Of a stretch of 64,000 nucleotides of DNA, positions 26,391 to 35,116 are shown piece after piece (the stretch's first letter is position 1; every line of letters starts with the position of its first letter). Source of the DNA: CBFDBF01 sp050291465 (GTDB lineage Bacteria; Pseudomonadota; Gammaproteobacteria; Chromatiales; Chromatiaceae). The DNA lies in the NCBI GenBank assembly GCA_050291465.1, contig JBNKJV010000015.1, positions 18,587 to 82,586 of the forward strand, written 5' to 3'. The position numbers and the translations under genes were made by a program. The notes under the pieces are model-generated. The model did no database searches. It worked only from the letters and a program-made list of their open reading frames with translations, and was not told the DNA's origin.

Positions 26391-28228
26391 TGCGGCACCC
26401 TCTTCAGATGAGCCACGAACTCCTCTGCTCCCACAAATCCCACCAGGCGCAGGTTCGGTCGCTCCACACCCTTGCTGTCAAAGAATATGATGGCAGGAGG
26501 GGCGGACAGACCGAAGTGGCCCGTAAGTAACTCCTTATCCGCCTCGTCTTGCGCCGTTATATCCGCCTGCAGCAGCACGAAGCGGTCCAGAGCTGAGATG
26601 ACCGCGGGATCGGAAAAGGTGTAATACTCCAGCTCTTCGCAGGAGCTGCACCAGTCGGCATAAAAGTCCAGCATGACCGGCCGGTTTGCAGCTTTTGCCA
26701 GAGCAATCTTCTGCTGCAGATCGGAGACGGTTTTTATGCGTTGGAATTCGAGCGTGCGGGGCGCCGTGCTGTTCCCGCCGAAGAGGTTCACGCCGCGCAG
26801 GGGTTGCAGGGGATCTTTGCCGCCGGAGGCGGCGCCCAGCAGTATCAGGCCGCCGTATATCAACAGCACTACGCCCATGCCCTTCCACAGCCGGGACCAT
26901 CCGCTCGTCTCTTCCGGGAGTCTGCGCAGCGCCCCCATAAAGATGGCGGAGACGATAAGAAGTATTCCCCACAGCAGGAGCGATACGGCGTGCGGCAGAA
27001 TCCGTTCCAGCAGCAGGATGGCGACGGCCAGAAACAGGACGCCGAAAACCGATTTGATTTTGTCCATCCAGGCCCCGGCGCGAGGCAGCAGTTTGCCGGC
27101 GGAAGCGCCGATGACCAGAAGCGGAAGGCCCATACCGATACCGAGGGCGAAAAAGGCGATACCACCGAGAACCGCGTCTCCGGTGGTGGTGATATGGATA
27201 AATGCGCCGGCAACAGGCGGTGCCACACAGGGGCTGATGATCAGCGCCGAGAGGAAGCCCATGATCGCCACGCCGAACAACGTTCCTCCCCGCTGCCGAT
27301 TGCTGATTTCCGTCAAACGGTTCTGCCAGCGGGCAGGCAGTCGCAGTTCATAGAATCCGAACATGGAGAGGGCCAGCAGGACAAAGACCAGGGCAAAGGC
27401 CGTCAGTATCCACGGACTCTGCAGTTCCGCCTGGATGTTGTGTCCGAGAAGACCGGCGACGACACCGGCTAGCGCATAGGTTGACGCCATTGCCAGGACA
27501 TAGATCAGGGAGAGCAGAAACCCGCGTCCCGGAGTGATGCCGGTCCCCTGGCCCGCAATGATCCCGGAAAGAATGGGAATCATCGGGAACACGCAAGGGG
27601 TCAACGCCAGCAGCAGTCCGCCGATGACGAAAACCACCACTGCAGCGAAGATATCCCCGTTTGCCAGAACCGCGGCGAAACGGTCCTGCTCCGATTGGAA
27701 CTCGGCCGGGTCGACGGCATTGAACTCCGGCGGAAACGCCATATCGCCGGGGTTGATGATTTCGCCCCTGGCAGGCAGCAGGAGCGTAATGATCTCCGTC
27801 TGCGGCGGATAACAGATGCCCTCATCGGCACAGCCCTGAAAGCGGACCTTCAACCTGATCTCCCGGGCCTCATCCGTGGAGCGGATCAGGGGTACCGGAA
27901 GATCTATGCGGTTATAGTAAACCGCCACTTCACCCGTGGTGCCGTCATCAGGGCGGAAGGCATCCTTTTTCAGAGTCGGCTGAGGCAGTTCGACTTCGCC
28001 CAGATCGACGCCGTCCGTCTGCAACAGGGAGATCTTTATCTTGTCCTGGTAAAGGAAGGTGCCTTCCGCGATCAGCCATTTCAGCAACAGCGCATCGTGA
28101 CTTGCCACTCTGGCCTGCAGCCTATAGGGCTTCTCCGGTGGTTCCCAGGCCGCCGACGGGGCGGAAAGGGGTAACAGGGCGGCGATCAGGATGAGAGAAA
28201 AAAGACTCAGGATACGCTTTTTGTACAT
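26387..28228 (-). CDS. dsbD: Thiol:disulfide interchange protein DsbD
   Basis: DsbD carries electrons from cytoplasmic thioredoxin across the inner membrane to periplasmic reductases. From the ATG at 28228 it is 613 residues with a signal peptide (KKRILSLFSLILIAALLPLS). It has the alpha domain with its cysteine pair (FQGCADEGICYPPQTE), eight membrane helices with the redox cysteines in TPCVFPMIPILSG and ISPCVAPPVAGAF, and a C-terminal thioredoxin-like gamma domain with YADWCSSCEELEYY. Translation can be extended upstream for 58 residues, but that part overlaps cutA and has no signal-peptide character. The gene overlaps cutA by 22 nt and tlpA by 4 nt. Confidence 0.96.
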   Translation of the reverse strand: MYKKRILSLFSLILIAALLPLSAPSAAWEPPEKPYRLQARVASHDALLLKWLIAEGTFLYQDKIKISLLQTDGVDLGEVELPQPTLKKDAFRPDDGTTGEVAVYYNRIDLPVPLIRSTDEAREIRLKVRFQGCADEGICYPPQTEIITLLLPARGEIINPGDMAFPPEFNAVDPAEFQSEQDRFAAVLANGDIFAAVVVFVIGGLLLALTPCVFPMIPILSGIIAGQGTGITPGRGFLLSLIYVLAMASTYALAGVVAGLLGHNIQAELQSPWILTAFALVFVLLALSMFGFYELRLPARWQNRLTEISNRQRGGTLFGVAIMGFLSALIISPCVAPPVAGAFIHITTTGDAVLGGIAFFALGIGMGLPLLVIGASAGKLLPRAGAWMDKIKSVFGVLFLAVAILLLERILPHAVSLLLWGILLIVSAIFMGALRRLPEETSGWSRLWKGMGVVLLIYGGLILLGAASGGKDPLQPLRGVNLFGGNSTAPRTLEFQRIKTVSDLQQKIALAKAANRPVMLDFYADWCSSCEELEYYTFSDPAVISALDRFVLLQADITAQDEADKELLTGHFGLSAPPAIIFFDSKGVERPNLRLVGFVGAEEFVAHLKRVPQ

Positions 28229-28536
28229 TCTTCCACCCAGTCCAGGTATCCGGTAAGGCCCCGTTGTACAGGTACGGCGATGATCTCTGGAAGTTCGTAA
28301 GGGTGCCGGGAAACGATTTCCCGTTCCAGGTCGGCATAACGTTCCAGGGTTGTCTTGATCAGGAGGGTCACCTCCTCCGCCGTCTCCAGGCGACCCTCCC
28401 ACTTATACATGGACAAAACCGGGGCGGTAATGTTCACGCAGGCGGCAAGCCCCCGGTCCACGAGACGGCCGGCGATATCCGTCGCCGTCTCCCGGTCCGG
28501 GCAGTTGCAGAGTGCCAGCAGGGTTTCTGAAGCCAT
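28207..28536 (-). CDS. cutA: Divalent cation tolerance protein CutA1
   Basis: CutA1 is a small trimeric protein, structurally like PII, originally linked to copper tolerance and of uncertain biochemical role. The 109-residue sequence begins MASETLLALCNCPDRETA and contains LVDRGLAACVNI, SMYKWEGRLETAEEVTLLIK near residue 50 and RHPYELPEIIAVPVQRG near residue 78. All are family hallmarks. The ATG at 28536 is preferred to a TTG six codons upstream. cutA-dsbD is a common gene pair and the two overlap here. Confidence 0.93.
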   Translation of the reverse strand: MASETLLALCNCPDRETATDIAGRLVDRGLAACVNITAPVLSMYKWEGRLETAEEVTLLIKTTLERYADLEREIVSRHPYELPEIIAVPVQRGLTGYLDWVEECTKSVS

Positions 28537-28676
28537 CGCGGAAAGATACAGCAATGCCCCAGGGGTGGCAAAGGAGGGTGAATGTTATGTAACAGCGGCG
28601 GGTTTTTCGGTTGTCAGCAGCACACATTCCCCAGCGAACTTGTGCCTCAGGTATCGGCGACGTAAGCTTGGCGGAC

Positions 28677-29132
28677 ATGAACCCCTTAATCGTATTTTTA
28701 CTGCTCTTCGTCGGCGTCCCGCTGTTTGAACTCTACTGGTTGATCGAGGTGGGTTCCCTGGTGGGGGCGCTTCCGACCCTGTTTCTGGTGGTATTTACCG
28801 CGGTATTGGGAGGCCTGCTGGTGAGGATGCAGGGATTTTCCACCGCCCTGCGGGTGCGTGAGACCATGGAACGGGGGGAGGTGCCGGCCGTCGAGATGCT
28901 CGAGGGCGCGTTGCTGCTGGTCAGCGGCTTCCTGCTGCTGTTGCCCGGCTTCTTTACTGACCTGATCGGATTCCTGCTGCTGATTCCCCCTCTGCGGCAA
29001 TGGGGGCTGCTGAAGTTTCTTCGGCGCATGGAGATCCTCCATCCCCAGCCCGGGAACCGGCCGCCGGGGCAGCGGGAACAACCGCGGGTGATAGAGGGGG
29101 AGTATCGGCGGGAGGACGACAAGTCGGAGTGA
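28677..29132 (+). CDS. fxsA: FxsA family membrane protein
   Basis: FxsA is a small inner-membrane protein, known in E. coli for suppressing F-plasmid exclusion of phage T7; its cellular role is unclear. The 151-residue sequence has four hydrophobic segments (NPLIVFLLLFVGVPLFELYW, ALPTLFLVVFTAVLGGLLVR, ALLLVSGFLLLLPGFFTDLI, IGFLLLIPP). The conserved LLLLPGFFTDLIGFLLLIPP core is followed by a hydrophilic, proline/charged tail. The ATG at 28677 places the first helix at the N-terminus; an earlier start adds residues with no family match. It is divergent from cutA and lacks the groESL genes often found next to it. Confidence 0.93.
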   Translation: MNPLIVFLLLFVGVPLFELYWLIEVGSLVGALPTLFLVVFTAVLGGLLVRMQGFSTALRVRETMERGEVPAVEMLEGALLLVSGFLLLLPGFFTDLIGFLLLIPPLRQWGLLKFLRRMEILHPQPGNRPPGQREQPRVIEGEYRREDDKSE

Positions 29133-29159
29133 TGGGCGCCGTGAGGCCCTGCTCCGGGT

Positions 29160-29945
29160 TCACTGTGATTCCCGGTCCCCATCCAGGGTATCCCTGAGCC
29201 GGTACCAGACACCGCCCAAGTGTTCGTGCAGGGCGTAGTAACTCTTGTTGAAGGCGTTGGCGGAGGGCAGCCACTCTTCCAGGCCCTTCTCCGGTTCCCG
29301 GACGCCGGCAAACCCGGTGGGTGCCGCTACCGGCTCAATACCGGTTCTGCGGAAGGCGTTCATCGCCCGCGGCATGTGCCAGGCGTGGGTTACCAGGAAG
29401 ACCTTTCGGATGCCCAGTCGCTGCAGCAGGACCCCGGTCTTTTCAGCATTTTCCCAGGTGGTACGGCTCTCCTCCTCCAGGGCCGGCACCTTGGCGCCGA
29501 ACTCCTGCTGCAGCACCTGCTGCATCAGATATGCCTCCGAATGTTCCCGTTGACCGGGATTGCCGCCGCTGGGGATGATCGGCAGGTCGGTGTGGTGCTG
29601 CAGCCAGGCGGCGTAGCGGATGCGTTCCAGAAGCAGCGAGCCCACGGTATCGAGGCCCCGGTATTCGGGTGCCGAGGTATAGATGCCACTGCCGAGAACC
29701 ACGATGGCCTGGACCGAGTCATCGCGCAGGGTGTCGGGAGTCAGGGCGGGAAACCCCTCCAGGGGTGTCATGAGCCGGGCTGCCACGAACGGTGTGCTCA
29801 GCAGGTAGAGGCACAGCGGGGCCAGCAGGAGCAGCAGTTTCCCCACGCGCCGCCTGGACAGGAGCAGGCCGAGGAGGAACATCAGAACAATGCCGCCCGG
29901 TGGCAGGATCAGGGTCTTCAGGGTCCAGATCAGCTCCGGGTCCAT
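29160..29945 (-). CDS. YdcF/ElyC-like DUF218 family protein
   Basis: This 261-residue inner-membrane protein has two N-terminal hydrophobic segments (TLKTLILPPGGIVLMFLLGL, then KLLLLLAPLCLYLLSTPFVA) and a periplasmic or cytoplasmic DUF218 domain. The domain has AIVVLGSGIYTSAPEY near residue 85, IIPSGGNPGQREHSEAYLM and EEESRTTWENAEKTGVLL near residue 157, then VFLVTHAWHMPRAMNAFRR. The two-helix form resembles ElyC, which affects peptidoglycan and undecaprenyl-phosphate metabolism. That functional link is inferred. It lies 6 nt downstream of lipA, so it may be cotranscribed with it. Confidence 0.85.
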   Translation of the reverse strand: MDPELIWTLKTLILPPGGIVLMFLLGLLLSRRRVGKLLLLLAPLCLYLLSTPFVAARLMTPLEGFPALTPDTLRDDSVQAIVVLGSGIYTSAPEYRGLDTVGSLLLERIRYAAWLQHHTDLPIIPSGGNPGQREHSEAYLMQQVLQQEFGAKVPALEEESRTTWENAEKTGVLLQRLGIRKVFLVTHAWHMPRAMNAFRRTGIEPVAAPTGFAGVREPEKGLEEWLPSANAFNKSYYALHEHLGGVWYRLRDTLDGDRESQ

Positions 29946-29951
29946 GGATCT

Positions 29952-30923
29952 CTATGATTCCAGAAGCGCGGCCTGCTGGTCGGCATGGTAGGAGGAGCGG
30001 ACCAGGGGTGCACTGGCAACGCTGGAAAAACCCAGGGCCTCGGCCTTTTCCTGCAGCTCCGCGAACTCCCGGGGATGCAGGTATCGCTTTACCGGCAGAT
30101 GGTCTCTGCTCGGTTGCAGATACTGCCCGAGGGTCAACATTTCACAGCCGTGGGTGCGCAGGTCCCGCATTACCACCACCACCTCTTCCACCGTTTCCCC
30201 AAGACCCAGCATGAGTCCGGATTTGGCGGGGGTTTCCGGATGCTGTTCCCGGAACCGCTGCAGCAGCTGCAGGGACCCCTGGTAATCCGCGCCCGGTCTG
30301 ACTTCTCGGTAGAGACGGGGAACCGTCTCCAGATTGTGATTGAAGACATCGGGGGGTGTTTCACGCAACTGCCTCAGGGCGTTATCCAAACGACCGCGGA
30401 AATCGGGGACCAGGATCTCCACCCGGCAGCGGGGCATCAGGTCTCTGATGGCGGCAATAACCGCGGCATAGTGTCCCGCACCGCCGTCGTGGAGATCGTC
30501 CCGGTTTACCGAGGTGATGACGATATAGGAGAGTTCGAGCTCCCTGACCGCCGCCGCTAATCGCGCGGGCTCTTCCGGGTCGAGCGCCGGCGGTGTGCCG
30601 TGGGCGACGTCACAGAAAGGGCAACGGCGGGTGCAGATATCCCCCATGATCATGAACGTGGCCGTCCCCTGGTGGAAGCATTCGCCGAGGTTGGGGCAGG
30701 CCGCCTCCTCGCACACGGTGCTCAGGCCGCTGTGCCGCAGGAGTCTCTTGATACGAAGGATCTCTTTCCCGATCGGGAGTTTGGCCCGTATCCAGGCAGG
30801 CTTGCGCAGCAGTTCAACGGCAGGTTCCACCTTGACCGGTATACGGGAAACCTTCTCCCTGCCGCGCTGGTGGCCGCTCGGGTTCAGGCGGGAGGGGGCG
30901 GTGTAACTATCCTGTTCGCTCAT
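29952..30923 (-). CDS. lipA: Lipoyl synthase
   Basis: LipA inserts two sulfur atoms into octanoyl groups on lipoyl domains. The 323-residue radical SAM enzyme has the auxiliary-cluster cysteines in TVCEEAACPNLGECFHQGTA near residue 69 and the radical SAM motif CTRRCPFCDV near residue 97. VITSVNRDDLHDGGAGHYA follows, and the C-terminal serine ligand is in VRSSYHAD. All expected residues are present. It works after LipB, encoded upstream; the two are separated by a 247-nt gap that holds a palindromic repeat. Confidence 0.98.
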   Translation of the reverse strand: MSEQDSYTAPSRLNPSGHQRGREKVSRIPVKVEPAVELLRKPAWIRAKLPIGKEILRIKRLLRHSGLSTVCEEAACPNLGECFHQGTATFMIMGDICTRRCPFCDVAHGTPPALDPEEPARLAAAVRELELSYIVITSVNRDDLHDGGAGHYAAVIAAIRDLMPRCRVEILVPDFRGRLDNALRQLRETPPDVFNHNLETVPRLYREVRPGADYQGSLQLLQRFREQHPETPAKSGLMLGLGETVEEVVVVMRDLRTHGCEMLTLGQYLQPSRDHLPVKRYLHPREFAELQEKAEALGFSSVASAPLVRSSYHADQQAALLES

Positions 30924-30983
30924 CGGTATTGCTGTTTAAGGTGAAAGAGTTCGTCCTGAATAGTGCCCATTATGAAAGATATA

Positions 30984-31087
30984 AGCCGCGAATAACGCCA
31001 ATCACCGCAATGTATCGCAAATGGCTCATGTAGGGCACCCCAACTTTTGGCGTAGATTCGCGGTGATTTGCGTACATTTGCGGTTAA
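30984..31087. repeat. Dispersed palindromic repeat, copy 3 (between lipB and lipA)
   Basis: The left arm has CGCGAATAACGCC, ATCACCGCAA and ATCGCAAATG. The right arm has the complementary GGCGTAGATTCGCGGTGAT and ATTTGCGG, with about 40 nt between. The right arm closely resembles 54158-54190. It makes up the core of the 247-nt lipB-lipA gap; the rest of that gap shows nothing recognisable. Confidence 0.65.
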
Positions 31088-31170
31088 ATTTCGAGGCAGT
31101 AATTAGGTCGCGATATGATTGATAATCACAATTTCTTTTTTAAGCAAGCGCCCTTCGGGTCCGGCCTGGA

Positions 31171-31824
31171 TTACAGGGCGTTGTCCTGAATAACTGATCG
31201 GCGAGTGTAACCCAACCGTCCTGCCAGGGACTCCAGCAGTTGTTCCCCTGCCTGTTCCACGCTCATATCGATCCCGAGATCCTTTAGTTGGGTCACCGGC
31301 AGATCGCTGTATCCGCAGGGGTTGATTCGGGAGAACGGTTCCAGATCCATAGCCACATTCAGGCTCAGGCCGTGGAAAGAGCAGCCGCGGCGTATCCTCA
31401 GGCCCACCGCGGCGATCTTGCCGTCGGCCACATAAACACCGGGGGCCTCCGGCCGACGTTCGCACGGAATACCGCGATTACGCAACAGATCCATTACCGA
31501 CTCCTCCATCTGCCGCACCAGTTCGCGTACTCCCAGCCGCAATCGCCGCAGATCAAGAAGCGGATAGAGGATCAACTGGCCGGGTCCGTGGAAGGTTACC
31601 TGACCGCCGCGATCCACGCGCCGGACCGGAATGTCGCCCGGTTTCAGCAGATGTTTCTCCTCCGCGCTGCGGCCGAGGGTGAATACCGGGGGATGTTCCA
31701 ACAACCAGACCTCATCCTCATCACGCGCGGTCCGTTCCTCCGTAAACCGTTGCATATGCCGCCAGGTCTGTTGGTATTCCTCTGTTCCGAGCCGGCGAAC
31801 AAGGAGTCTCTGCGCACTGGACAT
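31171..31824 (-). CDS. lipB: Octanoyl-[acyl-carrier-protein]:protein N-octanoyltransferase
   Basis: LipB moves octanoate from acyl carrier protein to lipoyl domains of enzymes such as pyruvate dehydrogenase. The 217-residue protein shows DEVWLLEHPPVFTLGRSAEE near residue 37 and VDRGGQVTFHGPGQLILYPL near residue 70. The catalytic lysine is in VADGKIAAVGLRIRRG near residue 132 and the catalytic cysteine in INPCGYSDLPVTQL near residue 168. Length is standard. It follows the DUF493 gene by 21 nt, as in E. coli ybeD-lipB. Confidence 0.97.
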   Translation of the reverse strand: MSSAQRLLVRRLGTEEYQQTWRHMQRFTEERTARDEDEVWLLEHPPVFTLGRSAEEKHLLKPGDIPVRRVDRGGQVTFHGPGQLILYPLLDLRRLRLGVRELVRQMEESVMDLLRNRGIPCERRPEAPGVYVADGKIAAVGLRIRRGCSFHGLSLNVAMDLEPFSRINPCGYSDLPVTQLKDLGIDMSVEQAGEQLLESLAGRLGYTRRSVIQDNAL

Positions 31825-31845
31825 GGTGGTTCATCCGGCAGTGGG

Positions 31846-32115
31846 TCAGAGGCTCATGAGGATCCGGTCATGATCCGTGAGATCCTGGTATATGGCATCC
31901 AGTTGCGCCTTGCTGGTGGCCTCGAAGGTAACCGTCACCGAGAGGTATTTGCCGCCGCTGCTCGGACGGACACGCACCGATCCCTCGCCCAGATCGGGGG
32001 CATGGCGGCGTACGATCTGGACTACGGTGGCATCAAAGTCCGATGCCGCCAGTCCCATGGCCTTGATGGAGAACTGGCAAGGGAATTCCAGGAGGGTGTC
32101 TTCGGTATCGGGCAT
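31846..32115 (-). CDS. DUF493 / YbeD family protein
   Basis: This 89-residue cytoplasmic protein has the ferredoxin-like fold of the DUF493 (YbeD) family, with FPCQFSIKAMGLAASDFDAT, VRPSSGGKYLSVTVTFEATS and the C-terminal YQDLTDHDRILMSL. Structural similarity to ACT-type regulatory domains has suggested a regulatory role, possibly in lipoate metabolism, but function is not established. It sits directly before lipB, the conserved position. Confidence 0.93.
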   Translation of the reverse strand: MPDTEDTLLEFPCQFSIKAMGLAASDFDATVVQIVRRHAPDLGEGSVRVRPSSGGKYLSVTVTFEATSKAQLDAIYQDLTDHDRILMSL

Positions 32116-32131
32116 GGGGCGGTGGAATTTT

Positions 32132-32166
32132 CAGTACTCAGTCTACAGTTATCAGTAAACAGTTGT
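32132..32166. repeat. 7-bp-period short repeat (CAGTNNN x5)
   Basis: Five consecutive heptamers share CAGT: CAGTACT, CAGTCTA, CAGTTAT, CAGTAAA, CAGTTGT. They occupy most of the 54-nt gap between the transaminase gene and the DUF493 gene. This is the clearest copy of the heptamer family also seen at 4522-4549 and 10782-10809. Confidence 0.7.
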
Positions 32167-32169
32167 CGG

Positions 32170-33048
32170 TCACGCTTCCGTACCGGCCTTGATCCGGTCC
32201 TTATACTCCGTGTAAATCCCGGACATCTTTCGGTGCAGCGCACCGGGCCGGCCGGAACCCACCGGCCGGTCGTTAAGGCGGGTCACCGGCATGATCTCCT
32301 TGGTGGAGCTGGTCAACCATATCTCTTCGGCGCTCATCAGTTCCTGTTCCGCTATATCCCTTTGCTGGTAGGGAACGCCTGTACTCTCGGCCAGCTCCAG
32401 GACCAGATCGCGGGTGATGCCCGGGAGCAGATAGCGGCTTTTCGGGGGGGTGATAAGCTCGCCGCCGGAGACGATGAAGAGATTGCTGGCCGCACCCTCC
32501 ATGGCCAGCCCGTCCCGGATCAGGATGGCCTCCATGGCCTGTTGGTCTTTTGCCTGCTGGCGAAACAGGACATTGGCCAGCAGCGTGGTTGCCTTGATGT
32601 TACACAGGCGCCAGCGGATGTCGTCCAGGGTGATGGCCTTGATGCCCTCATCGGTGTACGCGGGGGCGACGGGGGGTATGGGAGTGGTCATGGCGAAGAT
32701 GGTGGGGGCGATGCCCTCCGGGATGGCGTGGTCCCGGGTCTCGGCCGCACCGCGGGTCACCTGCAGATAGACGGACTGATCTTCTCCCGGGCGCTGTGCC
32801 ACCAGGGTTTCCAGGAGCGCGCGCCACTCCTCGTCCGCCAGAGGGTTCCTCATGCGTATGGTGCGCAGGCAGTCATCAAGGCGCTGCAGATGCTGCGGTA
32901 GCCGGAACAGGTGGCCGGCGTAGGCCGGGATCACTTCGTAAACACTGTCACCGAACAGGAAGCCGCGATCCAGGACCGAAATCCTGGCCTCGGCGAGGGG
33001 CAGGAACTCGCCGTTGAGATAGACCTCGTGCCGGGTGTCCGCCATCAT
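32170..33048 (-). CDS. dat: D-alanine/D-amino-acid transaminase
   Basis: This class IV PLP-dependent aminotransferase (292 residues) has EVYLNGEFLPLAEARISVLD at the N-terminus and GFLFGDSVYEVIPAYAGHLF near residue 29. The PLP lysine is in LCNIKATTLLANVL near residue 147, with AILIRDGLAMEGAASNLFIV following. The family converts D-alanine and 2-oxoglutarate to pyruvate and D-glutamate. Its place between dacA, which releases D-alanine from wall peptides, and lipB is conserved in gammaproteobacteria. Specificity for D-amino acids rather than branched-chain substrates is inferred from context. The start at 33048 avoids overlap with dacA, which an earlier start would cause. Confidence 0.88.
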   Translation of the reverse strand: MMADTRHEVYLNGEFLPLAEARISVLDRGFLFGDSVYEVIPAYAGHLFRLPQHLQRLDDCLRTIRMRNPLADEEWRALLETLVAQRPGEDQSVYLQVTRGAAETRDHAIPEGIAPTIFAMTTPIPPVAPAYTDEGIKAITLDDIRWRLCNIKATTLLANVLFRQQAKDQQAMEAILIRDGLAMEGAASNLFIVSGGELITPPKSRYLLPGITRDLVLELAESTGVPYQQRDIAEQELMSAEEIWLTSSTKEIMPVTRLNDRPVGSGRPGALHRKMSGIYTEYKDRIKAGTEA

Positions 33049-33055
33049 ACGGCCG

Positions 33056-34192
33056 TCACTCGAACCAGAGCAGCACGGCATCGGAAGCCTGCTGCCAGAG
33101 GCCGCCCTCCGCCACCTCCTGTAGTGCGACCAACGGTACTTCCAGTACCGGTTCTCCTTTCAGGGTGACTTTTACCAGCCCCAGTTGCTGGCCCTTTTTG
33201 ATCGGAGCGGTAACTCTCGAGTCGAGGGTCATCTCCGCCTTGAGTTTATTATATTGCTGTCGGGGGATGGTCACGTAAAGGTCCTTGCTTACGCCCACCG
33301 CCAGTTCTTCTTTGTCCCCTTTCCAGACTCGTACCTTGTTCAGTGCGTCATCCGCACCGTAGAGGCGGTGGGTCTCGAAAAAACGAAAGCCGTAGTTGAG
33401 CAGTGACTGACTCTCCTGGGCGCGGGCATTTTCACTGCCGGTCCCCATGACTACCGAGATCAGGCGCATATCATTGCGTTTGGCCGATGCCGCCAGACAG
33501 AACCCCGCACTCTCGGTATGGCCGGTCTTGATTCCATCCACCGACTTGTCCCGCCACAACAGCTTGTTGCGGTTGTACTGTTTAATGTTGTTGAAGGTGT
33601 ATTCCTTGATGGCGAACCAGGGGTAATAGTCCGGGAACTCCGTGATCAATGTCCGGCTGAGGATGGCTATATCCCGCGCCGTCGTGTAATGATTTTCGTG
33701 GGGGAGGCCGGTGGCATTGACGAAGTTGGTATTTGTCATCCCCAGGCGCCGGGCATGGCCGTTCATTACTTCCGCAAACACCTCTTCGCTGCCGCCGATA
33801 TGCTCCGCCAGGGCAACACTGGCGTCATTGCCCGACTGAATGATCATTCCCTTCAGGAGTTTCTCCACGCTGATCTTCTTTCCCACCTCGATAAACATCC
33901 GTGATCCCGCTGTGCGCCACGCCTTTTCGCTGATCTGTACCTCGTCCTCCAGGCTGAGATTGCCGCTCTTCAGCTCTCGCAGCACCGCGTAGGTGGTCAT
34001 GATTTTGGTAAGGCTGGCGGGTTCAAGCCGCTGATCCGAGTTGTGGTCGGCCAGCATTCGGCCGCTGTGAAAATCCATGAGCAGGTAGCTGCTCGCCGCC
34101 ACCTTGGGGGGTGCGGGAACGGGGAGAGCGGAGTGAACCGGAAGAGAGAGGCTGGTCAGCAGTAGTAATAAAGCAGTGGCGAAATATTTCAT
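33056..34192 (-). CDS. dacA: D-alanyl-D-alanine carboxypeptidase (PBP5/6 type)
   Basis: DacA trims the terminal D-alanine from peptidoglycan pentapeptides in the periplasm. The 378-residue protein has a signal peptide (FATALLLLLTSLSLPVHS), the active-site SLTKIMT (SxxK) near residue 60, SGNDAS (SxN) near residue 119, and KTGHTESAGFC (KTG) near residue 221. The C-terminal PBP5-type beta domain ends in an amphipathic helix (GLWQQASDAVLLWFE) that would anchor it to the inner membrane. It closes the mre-mrd-mltB-rlpA-dacA run. Confidence 0.97.
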   Translation of the reverse strand: MKYFATALLLLLTSLSLPVHSALPVPAPPKVAASSYLLMDFHSGRMLADHNSDQRLEPASLTKIMTTYAVLRELKSGNLSLEDEVQISEKAWRTAGSRMFIEVGKKISVEKLLKGMIIQSGNDASVALAEHIGGSEEVFAEVMNGHARRLGMTNTNFVNATGLPHENHYTTARDIAILSRTLITEFPDYYPWFAIKEYTFNNIKQYNRNKLLWRDKSVDGIKTGHTESAGFCLAASAKRNDMRLISVVMGTGSENARAQESQSLLNYGFRFFETHRLYGADDALNKVRVWKGDKEELAVGVSKDLYVTIPRQQYNKLKAEMTLDSRVTAPIKKGQQLGLVKVTLKGEPVLEVPLVALQEVAEGGLWQQASDAVLLWFE

Positions 34193-34276
34193 ATTGATTA
34201 AAGCGGTTTAAACGGGCTTCCTTTCTAAAGAATAATGTTGATTATTTTAACGTGATTCAGCGGCCCTTGGGCACTC

Positions 34277-35116
34277 TTACTCAATGATCACGTGGGTATC
34301 ATAAATTCCCAGCCGGGCAAGTTGCGCGTGTACGTAATCGGCCTGATCCACGTTGGCAAGCGGACCTACCTGGACACGGAAAATGGTCGCGCTGCCGTTG
34401 TCCGCCTGTTGTATGCGAATGGTCCGGCTTAGGGATCTGGCAAGCCGCTGGCGCAGCCGGGTGGCGTTGTTGGGGTTGTTAAAGGCGCCTACCTGAATGA
34501 AAAGGGCGGGTTCTCTTGCATAATTAGTTGCGACCCGTCGGGGGGGTGCCGTCTGTCGATAGGGATCGATCGCCTGCACTTCCACCAGCCCGGTTCCGTT
34601 ACCGAGGATGCCGAGCTTGGCGGCGGCGGCGTAGGACAGGTCGATGATACGGTTGTCGTGAAACGGTCCGCGATCGTTGACCCTGACCACGGCACTTTTT
34701 CCGTTGCGCAGGTTGGTGACCCTTACGTAGGTGGGGATGGGCAGTTCCCGGTGGGCCGCGGTCATGCCGTACATATTGTAGCGTTCGCCGCTGGAGGTGC
34801 GACGACCGTGAAACTTGGTGCCGTACCAGGAGGCTATTCCCCGTTCAACATAACCCTGGCTGTTGCTCATCACATAATATCGGCGTCCGTTGACCACATA
34901 GGAGGAAGGATTGCCGGAGCGGCTGCGTGGTTCCGGCTTGGGGACCGCGTCCCGTATGGAGTACACGTCGATACCGCCGCGCGGGGCGCCGTCACCGTAT
35001 TCCACCACGCTTCCGCAGGCGGAGAGGAAAAGGACGGTAGCCAGAACGCCGCCGCGTTTCAGGGAACGATGAAGACGGCGCCGGTTGATCTGGGTCAGGA
35101 ATGACATATCGATCAT
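34277..35116 (-). CDS. rlpA: Septal ring lytic transglycosylase RlpA (lipoprotein)
   Basis: RlpA is an outer-membrane lipoprotein that, in Pseudomonas, cleaves denuded glycan strands at septa. The 279-residue protein has a lipoprotein signal (GVLATVLFLSAC), a double-psi beta barrel with GIASWYGTKFHGRRTSSGER near residue 93 and VRVNDRGPFHDNRIIDLSYA near residue 144. A C-terminal SPOR domain (about residues 203-279, PALFIQVGAFNNPNNATRLR) targets denuded septal glycan. Its ATG overlaps the mltB stop by 4 nt. Confidence 0.96.
   Translation of the reverse strand: MIDMSFLTQINRRRLHRSLKRGGVLATVLFLSACGSVVEYGDGAPRGGIDVYSIRDAVPKPEPRSRSGNPSSYVVNGRRYYVMSNSQGYVERGIASWYGTKFHGRRTSSGERYNMYGMTAAHRELPIPTYVRVTNLRNGKSAVVRVNDRGPFHDNRIIDLSYAAAAKLGILGNGTGLVEVQAIDPYRQTAPPRRVATNYAREPALFIQVGAFNNPNNATRLRQRLARSLSRTIRIQQADNGSATIFRVQVGPLANVDQADYVHAQLARLGIYDTHVIIE

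Noticed and set aside
28229..28402. 58-residue N-terminal extension of DsbD
   Set aside because: It overlaps cutA in another frame and would hide the signal peptide that starts at the ATG at 28228.
32132..32166. Short tandem units considered as a mini-CRISPR
   Set aside because: Units are 7 nt without spacers or leader, and there are no cas genes in the window.
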